A stretch of DNA of 64,000 nucleotides, taken from the NCBI RefSeq assembly GCF_007741535.1, contig NZ_CP036525.1:62001-126000 (forward strand), written 5' to 3'. The stretch comes from Rubripirellula lacrimiformis (GTDB lineage Bacteria; Planctomycetota; Planctomycetia; Pirellulales; Pirellulaceae). Position numbers and translations under genes: made by a program. Below, piece by piece: positions 54,734 to 63,897 of the stretch; position 1 is the stretch's first letter; each line of letters opens with the position of its first letter. Below the pieces are notes generated by a model. The model ran no database searches and was not told the DNA's origin. It saw only the letters and a program-made list of their open reading frames with translations.

Positions 54734-55395
54734 CGGAGGCGGCTCCGTTGCTGGGCAATCCGTTGCGAATGTTGAAACTAACCAAAATCGTGCAGACGAG
54801 GGATCTCGGCTTTTACCGTCGAGCGTCTGTCGAAAAGACCCGCGATCGGTATAGGTGGTTCACAGCAAGCGATGTGCCGAAGTCTCGATTGAGGCTCTCG
54901 CACATGCGTTAAGTCTATCTGTAGTAACGAGTTAAATGAAATTTGGTGGTTTTGGTGGTTGCTGCATCTTGTGGCAGATTTGCAACACGAGTGTTTCAAA
55001 TTGCCAACCCGGCAGGCACCGGAATCATTCATCGGCAGTTCTTAACGTCTCAGTGTAATTATATGCCGTAGATGTGCCATTGTTGTTCTTTATTCTCCCG
55101 TACTGGTCAATCCCACTGTAATCGCAACAGCCGTGAGGGTTGCGGCATCTTTTCGGCTTTGGGGCCCCGCGTCTTGACGAAAATCGATGGGTTTCTGCTT
55201 CCTGGCAACAATTTTTCAAATGGTTCCCAAGAACGATGGGCGAGCGGCGAATGGTGTTGTGTGACGCGTTTGCCAGTGCCAATTGCACTGCATGACCGGG
55301 GCTACGCTCAGTGGCCCAACAATGGGCGGATTTGCGCACTTTGAATCCGTCGCATGAATCGTGACCAACTAACACCACTTTTGGAGGGGAGACCC
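54734..55395. other. Gene-free region before the coiled-coil protein
   Basis: These 662 bp carry no convincing gene, and the base composition around 54920-54990 is more AT-rich than the flanks. Short open frames in both directions lack consistent codon use. Unannotated RNA or a long leader for the gene at 55396 is possible, but no fold is obvious to the eye. Confidence 0.5.
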
Positions 55396-56211
55396 ATGAT
55401 CAAGAAAATGATTCTTACCGGAGGCGTCTTGGCGTTGCTCTCGAGCGTCACGTTGGGCGTACCATTGTTCAGCTACGCACGATGCGGAGCCAGTTGGCTG
55501 ACTAGTTCGGCTAGCGACGCAGTGCCACTTGAGTGGGAACTGAAGCGAGCTCGCCAAATGATCGCCGACTTGACTCCGGAGATCAAACACAACGCGAAGC
55601 GTATCGCCCACGAGAAGATTCAGGTGGCATCGCTGCAGAAGCAGCTGGACGAAAACCATGATCGATTGGCCAAGGGCGAATCGGATATCCAGCGTTTAAG
55701 CGAAGATCTTCAGAACGACAGCACGGTGTACAGCTATGGCGGTCGCACCTACACGTCGGCTCAGGTCAAATCGGACTTGGGTAATCGCTTCAAGCGTTTC
55801 AAGACTCGCCAAGCGACAGCACAGAAGCTGGACCAAATGCTAGCGTCGCGTCAAGCATCGCTGAATGCTGCTCACGAGCGAATGGATGCGATGTTGGGTG
55901 CGAAGCGTCAATTGGAGGTCGAGGTCGAGAACTTGCAAGCACGTTTGGGCGCCCTGCGGGTGGCACAAACCAGCAGCGGGTTGGCTCTTGATGACAGCCA
56001 GTTGTCACAGACGCGCGAACTGCTCGATGCAATCGCGACCCGAATCGACGTCGAGGAAGAAACGATGGCGGTGGATGTCGAGTACTTTGGTGAGATCAAC
56101 TTGGATGATCCCAGCGAAGAAGACTTGTTGAACGAGATCTCGTCATATTTCCAAGGAACCGGAGATGAATCGGCAGACGCCGAGGCATTGGTTTCGATTC
56201 AGTTGAACTGA
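55396..56211 (+). CDS. Membrane-anchored coiled-coil protein
   Basis: The protein has 271 residues from the ATG at 55396, which follows the strong site GGAGGGGAG. The N-terminal helix MILTGGVLALLSSVTLGVPLF is a signal or anchor. Most of the rest is a long helical region with heptad-like spacing (KIQVASLQKQLDENHDRLAKGESDIQRL; RQLEVEVENLQARLGAL). The C-terminus is acidic (EEDLLNEISSYF). There is no enzymatic motif. The strong ribosome site suggests high expression. PspA-like or envelope-spacer roles are possible but unsupported. Confidence 0.8.
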   Translation: MIKKMILTGGVLALLSSVTLGVPLFSYARCGASWLTSSASDAVPLEWELKRARQMIADLTPEIKHNAKRIAHEKIQVASLQKQLDENHDRLAKGESDIQRLSEDLQNDSTVYSYGGRTYTSAQVKSDLGNRFKRFKTRQATAQKLDQMLASRQASLNAAHERMDAMLGAKRQLEVEVENLQARLGALRVAQTSSGLALDDSQLSQTRELLDAIATRIDVEEETMAVDVEYFGEINLDDPSEEDLLNEISSYFQGTGDESADAEALVSIQLN

Positions 56212-56392
56212 TCGGCGGGTGACCCCCAGCCCTGGCTGGGGAATTCGTCAAACGCATCGGGAGCGAACGAGGGATCGTCCGCTCCTTTGACGCATGTCGG
56301 GCCGCCCGCGATCATGGCCGCCCGATCGCAGCACATCTCTGGTTGCACACTTTTCCATTCCTCTTTTCCACAACGACGACGGGACCGCTCTC

Positions 56393-57052
56393 GTGTCTGA
56401 GCCCACCACACAACCGAACGATTTGCCCGGGGGGTCCCGGTGGCGACTGTGGGTGGATGGATGTGGTGGTTTCCTATTGTTGGTCGGGAATGAATTCTCT
56501 TTGGGGCGGGCAGGCACGCGAAAGCATCTGTTGCCTCATTCCGATGTCGATTCGACGGTTGATATCGGTGTGCACGCTGATTGGCCTCGCAAGGCAGGCA
56601 CGATCTATCGCCAAGCGGGCGACTACTTCTGGGAAGCCGAACCATCCGGGCGTGCAAAGTCCGCCGACGCAGAGACCGACCGTGTGGTGAAGGGCGGGGG
56701 CGGGGTGGCCAGGACACTGATCAGTGACGGGAAATTGTTGGGCATCGACGGGTCGGCGAGCGTCAAATTGGCCAAACCTAGTCCCCTGTCGACGACCGCC
56801 GTCTTGAGCGTTGCTCCGCCCCATCGGTTCGACGGCCACGTCGATGCGGTGGTGTTGGTGGATCGAACGGTCGTGATGGGTGCCGGACGGGATTGCCATC
56901 TGCGTCACCGTGATGCGTCGCAGATGGTCGTGCTGGTGTATCGACCCAGCGGATGGGTCGGAAAAGTTGGTTTGGATGGTGAGTGGTTGGAATTGCGGGC
57001 CGGACGACCGACGTCGATGGGCTCGATTACGATGACGTTGGAGTCAGCATGA
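56393..57052 (+). CDS. FHA-like protein preceding a Ser/Thr kinase
   Basis: The start taken is GTG at 56393 with a GGGA upstream; an ATG at 56294 in the same frame is possible. From residue about 20 (RWRLWVDGCGGFLLLVGNEFSLGRAG) the sequence resembles the opening of an FHA domain, and a second similar stretch is TVVMGAGRDCHLRHRDASQMVVLVYR. FHA domains bind phosphothreonine peptides. The key Ser/His positions are not exact, so binding is unproven. The stop overlaps the kinase start (ATGA, 57049-57052), indicating translational coupling. It probably is a kinase partner. Confidence 0.6.
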   Translation: MSEPTTQPNDLPGGSRWRLWVDGCGGFLLLVGNEFSLGRAGTRKHLLPHSDVDSTVDIGVHADWPRKAGTIYRQAGDYFWEAEPSGRAKSADAETDRVVKGGGGVARTLISDGKLLGIDGSASVKLAKPSPLSTTAVLSVAPPHRFDGHVDAVVLVDRTVVMGAGRDCHLRHRDASQMVVLVYRPSGWVGKVGLDGEWLELRAGRPTSMGSITMTLESA

Positions 57053-59400
57053 ACGAACGACCTCAACCCGGCGGACCTCTCCTGGGTCGACCCCCATCCG
57101 GTGCATCTCAGTCCGGTGCATCTCAGTCCGGTGCGTCTCAGTCCGGTGCGGAACAGAAAAATGGGATCGATCGTTGGTTTCGAGCGCCCCCACTGGCATC
57201 CGATGCGGCCTTCCCTGTAGCACATCGCTGGTGGCCGGGGTGGTGTGCGGAACCGAAAAATGCCGATTCATGTGGGGGGAAAAAACGCGTCATGTCACGT
57301 CTTTTCGATAAACTGAAGATCGGTGCCGCTAGCGATGCCGGCCTGGAAACGCCCGCTGCGGTCATCCTGGACGATCCCGATCCCGAGAACGGCATGGGAT
57401 CCTCGGCCGCTTGGTTGGCTGAAACGTGTGCTTTCGAGAACTCTTCACTGCGACCGATGAAATTCACCTATTCGCCCGGATCGACTCCGCTTCCTCGATA
57501 CACGATTCGTCGTGGGATCGGTGTGGGGGGATTTGGCGAAGTGTACTTTGCGGTTTCCGACGCAGGCAAAGAAGTGGCGTTGAAGCGAATTCAACGCAAC
57601 CTTGAAATTGAACTGCGTGGCGTATCGCACTGCCTGAACCTGAAACACCCGAATCTGGTGTCGTTGTTCGACCTCTGTCCCGACGACCAAGACCAGTGGT
57701 GGATCGTGATGGAGTACGTCGCGGGGCCGAACCTGCGGGAAGTGCTAGACGATTCTCCCGATGGACTGCCGGCCGCCGAAGTGGATCGATGGCTGACATC
57801 GATTGCATCGGGCGTCGAACACCTGCACATGGCGGGCTTGGTTCATCGCGATCTGAAACCGGGCAACGTGTTCGATGATATGGGCATCCCGAAGGTGGGC
57901 GACTATGGACTCAGTAAGTTCATTTCGACGTCGCACCGTGGCGGGCACACCGAAAGTGTTGGCACGTTCCATTACATGGCACCCGAGATCGGCCGTGGCC
58001 AGTATGGACGCCAGATCGACATCTATGCACTGGGTGTGATGTTGTACGAAATGCTGACCGGGCAAGTTCCCTTTGATGGCGAAAGCTGTCACGAGATCAT
58101 CGTCAAACACATGACTGCGGTGCCCGACGTGGCGTCGATTGATTCCCGATACCGACCGACGATTCTGCGTTGTTTAGAAAAAGATCCTGCCAAACGCTAT
58201 TCAACCGTTGCCGAGATGATGTCGTCGTTGGGGCTTTCGACATCGAATCAGCCCGAGCGGACTCGCGCCGTGCCCAGCGATCTGGAGACGCCGGTTTTAG
58301 CTTCATTGGTCCAAGATGAAGCGGATGCGCCGGTTGATTCGGAACCGCCATTTCGACCTGAACCTAAAGTGGCCGACGAACCGTTGGCACGAGCGGTGCG
58401 GCACAGTCTTGATGATTTGAATCTTTGGTGGCGGACTCTGGATCGGTCGCCGGTAGGCAAGGCTGTTTTGGTTTTGGTCGCCTGCTTTGTATTGCTGGTC
58501 AACACTAGCTGGTTATTGCCGCTGCTGTCGGTCCTGGGTGTCTTCTATGTGCCCTATTACATCGTCCGTCAGATGGTGCTGCATGTTCGCCAACAGCCCA
58601 GCTATGCGGAAGCCCAACGGATTGCCAATCGTGCGGCTGTCGACACGCGTGGGTCGTTGAAGTTTCCGATGACCAAGGCGCAGTGGCGAGGCGAAATGCG
58701 AAACGTGTTGCGGGCAAAGCATTCCGTCCATCGCGTTGCCGAGTTGAACGCATCGTGGATCGCCGCCATTTTGACGACCTTCGGATTGGCGACCGTCGCC
58801 GGAGTCGTTGGGTTGCACAGCGGGCCAGTGGATGCGACCACGATCGCCCCCTTTGGTTGGATGGCGATGGTCGTCTTGATGTCGACGCTTGCGATTTTGG
58901 GGATGGGAAAACTATGGGAACGCGAAGACGGCGAAGCCCTGCCACGCCGGTTGGTCCTAGCGGGCATCGGTGCGGGCGTGGGAGCGGTCGCGTTCGGTTT
59001 GCAACAGTTTTTGATGATTCCGATGGATGTGGGGCTGTTGCGAGACATTCATGAAACGACGCTGCCGCAAGCCTTGTATGACACCAATGGGGTACCTCAG
59101 TCATCCGCGATGATGGCTCACTTTGCCCTGCTGTTTGCCGGTCTACGTTGGTGGAAAGCCGTCGATCCGCTACGTCGAACGCGACTTAGCTTTTGGGCGG
59201 TCGCTGTGGCTGTCGTCGGTGAATGGGCGGTGCATCAGATTTTGCCGGTGCCCCAGCCTGCTGGCATGATGGTCGCAGGCGGAATCGCGATCGCCATCCA
59301 AATGGCCGCGCCGTGGATCAGCCCTCGGAACCCCCGACAACCGGAACTGGTCCGAACGAATCAACCGTCGGCTCAACCTGAATCAAGGAGCATGGCATGA
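57049..59400 (+). CDS. Membrane-bound serine/threonine protein kinase
   Basis: The protein has 783 residues, starting in the ATGA overlap. The N-terminal 150 residues are Pro/Ser/Gly-rich. The kinase domain follows: GIGVGGFGEVYF (P-loop), VALKRIQ (catalytic Lys), HRDLKPGN (catalytic loop), GDYGLSK (DYG replacing DFG) and YMAPEIGRG. After a linker to about residue 470 come several hydrophobic helices (VLVLVACFVLLV; AILTTFGLATVAGVVGL; FWAVAVAVVGEWAV), so the kinase sits on the inner face of the membrane. Its signal sensor may be this membrane part. Neighbours are the FHA-like gene and a small membrane protein, both coupled. Confidence 0.92.
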   Translation: MNERPQPGGPLLGRPPSGASQSGASQSGASQSGAEQKNGIDRWFRAPPLASDAAFPVAHRWWPGWCAEPKNADSCGGKKRVMSRLFDKLKIGAASDAGLETPAAVILDDPDPENGMGSSAAWLAETCAFENSSLRPMKFTYSPGSTPLPRYTIRRGIGVGGFGEVYFAVSDAGKEVALKRIQRNLEIELRGVSHCLNLKHPNLVSLFDLCPDDQDQWWIVMEYVAGPNLREVLDDSPDGLPAAEVDRWLTSIASGVEHLHMAGLVHRDLKPGNVFDDMGIPKVGDYGLSKFISTSHRGGHTESVGTFHYMAPEIGRGQYGRQIDIYALGVMLYEMLTGQVPFDGESCHEIIVKHMTAVPDVASIDSRYRPTILRCLEKDPAKRYSTVAEMMSSLGLSTSNQPERTRAVPSDLETPVLASLVQDEADAPVDSEPPFRPEPKVADEPLARAVRHSLDDLNLWWRTLDRSPVGKAVLVLVACFVLLVNTSWLLPLLSVLGVFYVPYYIVRQMVLHVRQQPSYAEAQRIANRAAVDTRGSLKFPMTKAQWRGEMRNVLRAKHSVHRVAELNASWIAAILTTFGLATVAGVVGLHSGPVDATTIAPFGWMAMVVLMSTLAILGMGKLWEREDGEALPRRLVLAGIGAGVGAVAFGLQQFLMIPMDVGLLRDIHETTLPQALYDTNGVPQSSAMMAHFALLFAGLRWWKAVDPLRRTRLSFWAVAVAVVGEWAVHQILPVPQPAGMMVAGGIAIAIQMAAPWISPRNPRQPELVRTNQPSAQPESRSMA
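57097..57150 (+). repeat. 15-bp minisatellite in the kinase gene
   Basis: Three and a half copies of tccggtgcatctcag (third copy with gcgtctcag) encode SGASQ repeats in the N-terminal tail of the kinase. The unit keeps the reading frame. Confidence 0.9.
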
Positions 59401-60029
59401 ACCCTTTAACTGGTTTGCGATCGACCGCCGCGATCGGTGGATCGACATGGTTGTTGGTGATCATGGTCACCTCGGCTTGGTCGGCAGAATCGAATCGCGA
59501 AGAATTGCCGGCAGTTCAACTTCAGCCGGCTCCGGCCGAACTTTCGGTGGCTCCGTTGGATCACATTGAGTATCCCGATGACCGTCCCGAATGGTTGGAT
59601 GATAAGCCGACGTTGGGAGGCGACGAGGACCGTATCGTCGTGGTTTCGTCGGCTTGCGATCATTCCGAAGACGCGCTGGAAGAATTGCGATGGATGCAGC
59701 GGGCGGCCGTTGCGACGTACGTTTCTCGGCTCGTCGGATCATCAAGCGATTTTGACTTCTATCAGTTTACCGATGACGACCTGGATCAAAACTTGATCTC
59801 CCAGCGATACTTGGGAGAGGTCATGCAGGGTGATTCGACCAAGTACGAAGCCGCCGTGGAGTTGCGATTTGATTCCGCTGACCAAGACAAAATCTTGGCG
59901 GCCTGGAAAAACGTCGAAGTCGCCGACCGGTTGAAAGCACTTGGCGGCCTGACATCGTTGGGGCTGGTCGTGTTGATGTGTACCGGTGGATTAATCGGTG
60001 TGATTAGTCGCCGCTATCCGAACCCCTAA
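59397..60029 (+). CDS. Exported or membrane protein coupled to the kinase
   Basis: The protein has 210 residues and overlaps the kinase stop by four bases (ATGA). A hydrophobic N-terminus, STWLLVIMVTSAWSAE, is followed by an acidic mature part with SACDHSEDALEELRWMQRAAVATYVSRL. A C-terminal membrane helix, LTSLGLVVLMCTGGLIGVISRR, ends the chain. Topology suggests most of the protein faces outside the inner membrane. It resembles no domain I know. Coupling to the kinase makes it a candidate sensor, substrate or regulator. Confidence 0.7.
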   Translation: MNPLTGLRSTAAIGGSTWLLVIMVTSAWSAESNREELPAVQLQPAPAELSVAPLDHIEYPDDRPEWLDDKPTLGGDEDRIVVVSSACDHSEDALEELRWMQRAAVATYVSRLVGSSSDFDFYQFTDDDLDQNLISQRYLGEVMQGDSTKYEAAVELRFDSADQDKILAAWKNVEVADRLKALGGLTSLGLVVLMCTGGLIGVISRRYPNP

Positions 60030-60072
60030 GCGTACAATCAAGTCTTTCGCCTTTTCCGGGGGAGAGATGACG

Positions 60073-61140
60073 ATGTTCAGGCCAGTGATGGGATGGGTGA
60101 TCTGTTGGGTCGCATGCGCGGCTGTCTTGGCGGACGATTTCGAGATGGTCGAGCCTGACGGTAGAGTGGCCGCTCGCGTCGAAGTCCATCACCAGCAGAT
60201 GATGGTTTACGAGCGGACCGGCCAACGGATTCTGTTCGATCGCGAACCCCGTTACGATTCCTTGGATGGCCGGTTCGCCGGTTACTTCAACCTGGAACTG
60301 AACCGAATCGTCCGGTTTCCCCGCAGCGGATTCGGTCGCATGATGTCGGCCGACTTGGACGACGCCGCGCCGAACTATCGCGTGATGCGGCGGACGGTAC
60401 GACCGGCCGGTGTGCGACCCGCTGGCATCCACAGGCCGAACCCGGGGTTCGGTGTGCCGGGTTTTGGATCCTTGGGCTATGGCATCCCTGCCGGTTTGGT
60501 CCCCTGGATACCGACACCAGGATTCGGGCCTGTCTATCCGATTGGACCACCGCTGCCGCAATCGGTCCTGGTTGATGCACAGACGATTGCCCATCCACCT
60601 CTATCGCCCGTGCGGGTTCAGCTACGAAACGGTGGTCCACGTGACATCCAAGTGGGGCTTGTGGATCGGAGCCAATCATCCGCGACGCGGGTCATGCGAA
60701 TCCCGCCGTCGGACGCGGTCGAAGTCATGGTGCAGCGCGACTCTGGTGCACGATTGGTCCAGAACTTTCGTGTCATCACCCCGTTTGGCGATGTGGCTGA
60801 CCGCCAAGTCGTGTCTGAGGTGCCGCCCGCGGTACGGTACGAGATCGTCGTCCACCAGTGGCAAATTCAATCGGTGGCGATTGATCGCACCGCTGGTGCT
60901 GGCGCCGATCCGATCGAAGACATCAATTTCCACGGTGCCAGTATCGGGCGATTTCCCTTGCCACCCGGTGCCGAGTTAACGTCGGGCAGCATCGACGTCT
61001 ACAACACCGCTCGCCAGCAAGGCAACGCAGGGTCGGTCGCCCCGATCTTGGCTACCGAAGACGAAGATCTGGATGCTGGCCCGAGTCTCATCGAGCGTGC
61101 GATCTTAGAAGCCCAGCAAAACGCACAGCGTGCTCGCTGA
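60073..61140 (+). CDS. Secreted protein of unknown function after the kinase operon
   Basis: The protein has 355 residues from the ATG at 60073, placed six bases after GGGGGAGAG; an ATG at 60067 abuts that site. The signal peptide ends ACAAVLA, then DDFEMVEPDG. A beta-rich part (RVEVHHQQMMVYERTGQRILF) precedes a Gly/Pro-rich linker (PGFGVPGFGSLGYG) and another beta domain (RVQLRNGGPRDIQVGLVDRSQSS; VVSEVPPAVRYEIVVHQWQ). It follows the kinase-coupled gene by 43 bp and is probably part of the transcript. No enzyme motif is recognised. Confidence 0.7.
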   Translation: MFRPVMGWVICWVACAAVLADDFEMVEPDGRVAARVEVHHQQMMVYERTGQRILFDREPRYDSLDGRFAGYFNLELNRIVRFPRSGFGRMMSADLDDAAPNYRVMRRTVRPAGVRPAGIHRPNPGFGVPGFGSLGYGIPAGLVPWIPTPGFGPVYPIGPPLPQSVLVDAQTIAHPPLSPVRVQLRNGGPRDIQVGLVDRSQSSATRVMRIPPSDAVEVMVQRDSGARLVQNFRVITPFGDVADRQVVSEVPPAVRYEIVVHQWQIQSVAIDRTAGAGADPIEDINFHGASIGRFPLPPGAELTSGSIDVYNTARQQGNAGSVAPILATEDEDLDAGPSLIERAILEAQQNAQRAR

Positions 61141-61587
61141 TCAACGCCGTCATCTTGGCGACCAGCGGCAGGGCAAGGCAGGCTGCCTGACTGCGGCGGC
61201 CTGCTTGAACGGCAATCTTTGCCTGGCCCGCCGCGTCGGGTGATTGAGAACCGATGAATCGTCCTGCCCGGTCTGAAACGGTCGCGGGCTGTTTGACTCT
61301 CCATCGGGCATCGATGGATGCTGTCACGGTTGGGTCATTGCGGTTGGGGCGACCATGACGATTGCGTCCCGTGGCTTAGGGGGTGCCTGTACACCGCAAT
61401 TCGGGCCGGTCTAACAATCGTGGGCGTTTCGATCGTTAGAACTGGACCATTCCGAACGTCTGCGATAACAATCCTTATCCGTATGACGAATCGATTGCGT
61501 CAGCGATCCCCAGTCGTTCGATGAATCCAATCGGGGCTTACTGACGCAAATCGTTTCATACGATCGGCATTTCTAGGACTATCGACC
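61141..61587. other. Region upstream of the autotransporter-like gene
   Basis: No gene is convincing in these 447 bp. It contains a stem-loop, tctaacaatcg and cgatcgttaga, at 61410-61440 (arms about 10 of 11 matching, loop about 9 bases), 150 bp before the next start. This could be an operator or leader hairpin. The region should hold the promoter. Confidence 0.5.
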
Positions 61588-63897
61588 TTGAACGCGCAAT
61601 GCCCCATGCGCGGCCAAGTGGCAACGGCTTGCTACATTGCAATGCTGTTAGCGGTTACTTCCACTCGGTCCGTGTACGCTCAAATTTTCTCGGCTCGTTC
61701 CGCGATCCACACTCAATCCAAACAGGCTGGTGTAAGCGAGGCCTATTCAGATCTGCGCTTGTTTTTGCCGGCGGGTGATCTGTCGCTGATGCATTTCCTG
61801 GATGCACGGATGCTGGTTGACAGCAACGGCTTCACCCAGGGCGGCAACTTGGGATTCGGTCTGCGAGGTCACCTGGACCGTGCGGATGCGATCTGGGGGG
61901 CCAACCTATTCGTCGATCATCGACGGACGGATGTGGCCAATTTCCATCAGATTGGTTTTGGATTCGAATCGCTTTTTGCAGCGGTTGAACTGCGTAGTAA
62001 TTTCTATTTCCCGATAGGAAATCGAAAAGGAATCTCCGCTGCCGCACCATCGGGGGTGTCGAGCGGGAACCAAGACCTACTGGTGTTCAGCGATAACTAC
62101 TTGATCTTCGGCAGTATTTTTGATCAGCAGCGACGGGTCGAACGTTCGCTGCGTGGCTTCGACGCCGAAGTCGGTGCTAACCTGGTCAAGGACATCCTGC
62201 CGGGCGTAACATCCAAAACTCACATTGGGATCTATGGATTCGAGAATCCCGGGTTGGAGGATATCGTCGGCATCTCAACACGATGGAATGCCAATGCATG
62301 GGACAGCATTGATTTGAACATTGGTGTTCAGAGTGATCGATTCTTTGGTACGCAAGCGACGATTGGGCTGACTCTCTTTATTGAGAAGCGGCGCGGGTAT
62401 TCGTCTCGTTGCTGTCGAGAAACGGTGGTCGATCGAATGAACGACCCGGTCACACGCCGTTCTGCGATCACGGTGGCTGAGACGAAAATCGGTGCGGATC
62501 CGGTGTTCGTGGGCGAACGCCTTCGTTACGCATCTAACGGCGATGAAATCCGTGTCGTTCATGTCGACAGTGCTAGTACCGGTGGCGATGGGACGTTTGA
62601 AAACCCGCTTGGGGACGTCGGTCAAGTTAACGCGAACTCTGAAATCGGAGACATCGTTTACTTGTACTCGGGCAGCGTCTTCGATGGGCAGAACAGTTTA
62701 CTGTTGCAAGACGGACAGCACCTGTTGGGCGAAGGTGGTGGCTATCAACACATGCTTGATACACTTCAAGCGGGTGTGGTGGCGCTTCCCAACGTTCGCG
62801 GAATCAGCGGCGATATTCCTGTCATTCAGAATTCCACAGCGACCGCCATCGAACTTGCCAATCGTACGTTGGTCGCGAACCTTTCGGTCGTCGATCCGCT
62901 ATCGGGTGCAGGCATCTCTGGGACGGACGTGTCGGATGCAATCATCAAGGATTCGTCGATCAGCACAACCGCACAGGGAGTCTACGGTGTTTCGCTCAGT
63001 GGTGCATCTTCGCTAAGTCTCGAAAATTCGGATGTCAGCACATCGGGCCGAGTCGCCTATGGAGTTGCTTTGAACGATTCATCCAGTCTGCATTCGGTCG
63101 AGAGCCAGATCACCACCAATGGTCAAAGTGCCCACGGGTTAATCGCCCTGAACCAATCGGAGGCATGGATCGACCAGGGCAGCGTGATCACTGCCAACGG
63201 GCCATTCGCGTACGGCGTATTCGCGATGGATCAATCGATGACGCGGCTAGACAATGCCAGCGAAGTGAGAACCAACGGGATGCTGGGGTATGGATTTAGG
63301 ATAAAAGATGAAGCCGAAGTGATTGTCGATCACGGCAGTTCGATCCACACGACAGCTATTTACGCCAATGGTGCAACCGTTCTCGATTTCGCGTTATTCA
63401 CGTTGCAGGGCGGGAGTCAGATTCACACCGAAGGTGACATCGCCTACGGCATCTATACCTCGAACAATGGCCAGTCGACCGTGACCGGTGCAAGTTCCAT
63501 TCTTACCGAGGGGATGAACTCTCATGGTGTTCATACGCAAAGCGACGCCTGGGTATCGATCAGCGAACAAAGCTCCGTTCATACCACAGGAGCCACCGCG
63601 TACGGAATGCGATTTGACGGTCGCTCGGGTGGTGACATTGTCAATTCATCGATTCTTAGTGACACCGACGACGAGATCTACGGGATTGCAGATCGCGACA
63701 ACAACGGTCTGCAACTGTCGATTCTGAACAATGTTCTGGACGCCGGAAACGGCACGATCCATCTGTTCAACCGCAACACGTTGAACGGATCGACGATCAC
63801 TGTGACAGGCGTCAAAGACAAAACCGAGCTTGCAACCGCCAACGGAATAGATGGGGCGAACGTTACCGATGGCAACGACGTCATCTATCAGGAATGA
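61588..63897 (+). CDS. Inverse-autotransporter-like surface protein with beta-helix repeats
   Basis: The protein has 769 residues from TTG at 61588; an ATG at 61606 is an alternative. The signal peptide ends SVYAQ. Residues about 30-270 look like an intimin/invasin-type beta-barrel: GGNLGFGLRGHLDRADAIWGA, NLFVDHRRTDVANFHQIGFG and ERSLRGFDAEVGANLV. In such proteins the barrel is N-terminal and the passenger C-terminal, as here. The passenger opens with a beta-helix start (VDSASTGGDGTFENPLGD) and then nine repeats of about 26 residues with T-x-G-x-x-A-Y/H-G-V. Likely role: surface adhesion. Confidence 0.78.
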   Translation: MNAQCPMRGQVATACYIAMLLAVTSTRSVYAQIFSARSAIHTQSKQAGVSEAYSDLRLFLPAGDLSLMHFLDARMLVDSNGFTQGGNLGFGLRGHLDRADAIWGANLFVDHRRTDVANFHQIGFGFESLFAAVELRSNFYFPIGNRKGISAAAPSGVSSGNQDLLVFSDNYLIFGSIFDQQRRVERSLRGFDAEVGANLVKDILPGVTSKTHIGIYGFENPGLEDIVGISTRWNANAWDSIDLNIGVQSDRFFGTQATIGLTLFIEKRRGYSSRCCRETVVDRMNDPVTRRSAITVAETKIGADPVFVGERLRYASNGDEIRVVHVDSASTGGDGTFENPLGDVGQVNANSEIGDIVYLYSGSVFDGQNSLLLQDGQHLLGEGGGYQHMLDTLQAGVVALPNVRGISGDIPVIQNSTATAIELANRTLVANLSVVDPLSGAGISGTDVSDAIIKDSSISTTAQGVYGVSLSGASSLSLENSDVSTSGRVAYGVALNDSSSLHSVESQITTNGQSAHGLIALNQSEAWIDQGSVITANGPFAYGVFAMDQSMTRLDNASEVRTNGMLGYGFRIKDEAEVIVDHGSSIHTTAIYANGATVLDFALFTLQGGSQIHTEGDIAYGIYTSNNGQSTVTGASSILTEGMNSHGVHTQSDAWVSISEQSSVHTTGATAYGMRFDGRSGGDIVNSSILSDTDDEIYGIADRDNNGLQLSILNNVLDAGNGTIHLFNRNTLNGSTITVTGVKDKTELATANGIDGANVTDGNDVIYQE
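62956..63651 (+). repeat. Nine 26-residue coding repeats (beta-helix coils)
   Basis: The segment encodes units such as VSTSGRVAYGVAL, ITTNGQSAHGLIA, ITANGPFAYGVFA, VRTNGMLGYGFRI, IHTEGDIAYGIYT, ILTEGMNSHGVHT and VHTTGATAYGMRF. Spacing is 25-26 residues, the length of one right-handed beta-helix turn. Identity between units is low at the DNA level. Confidence 0.75.
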
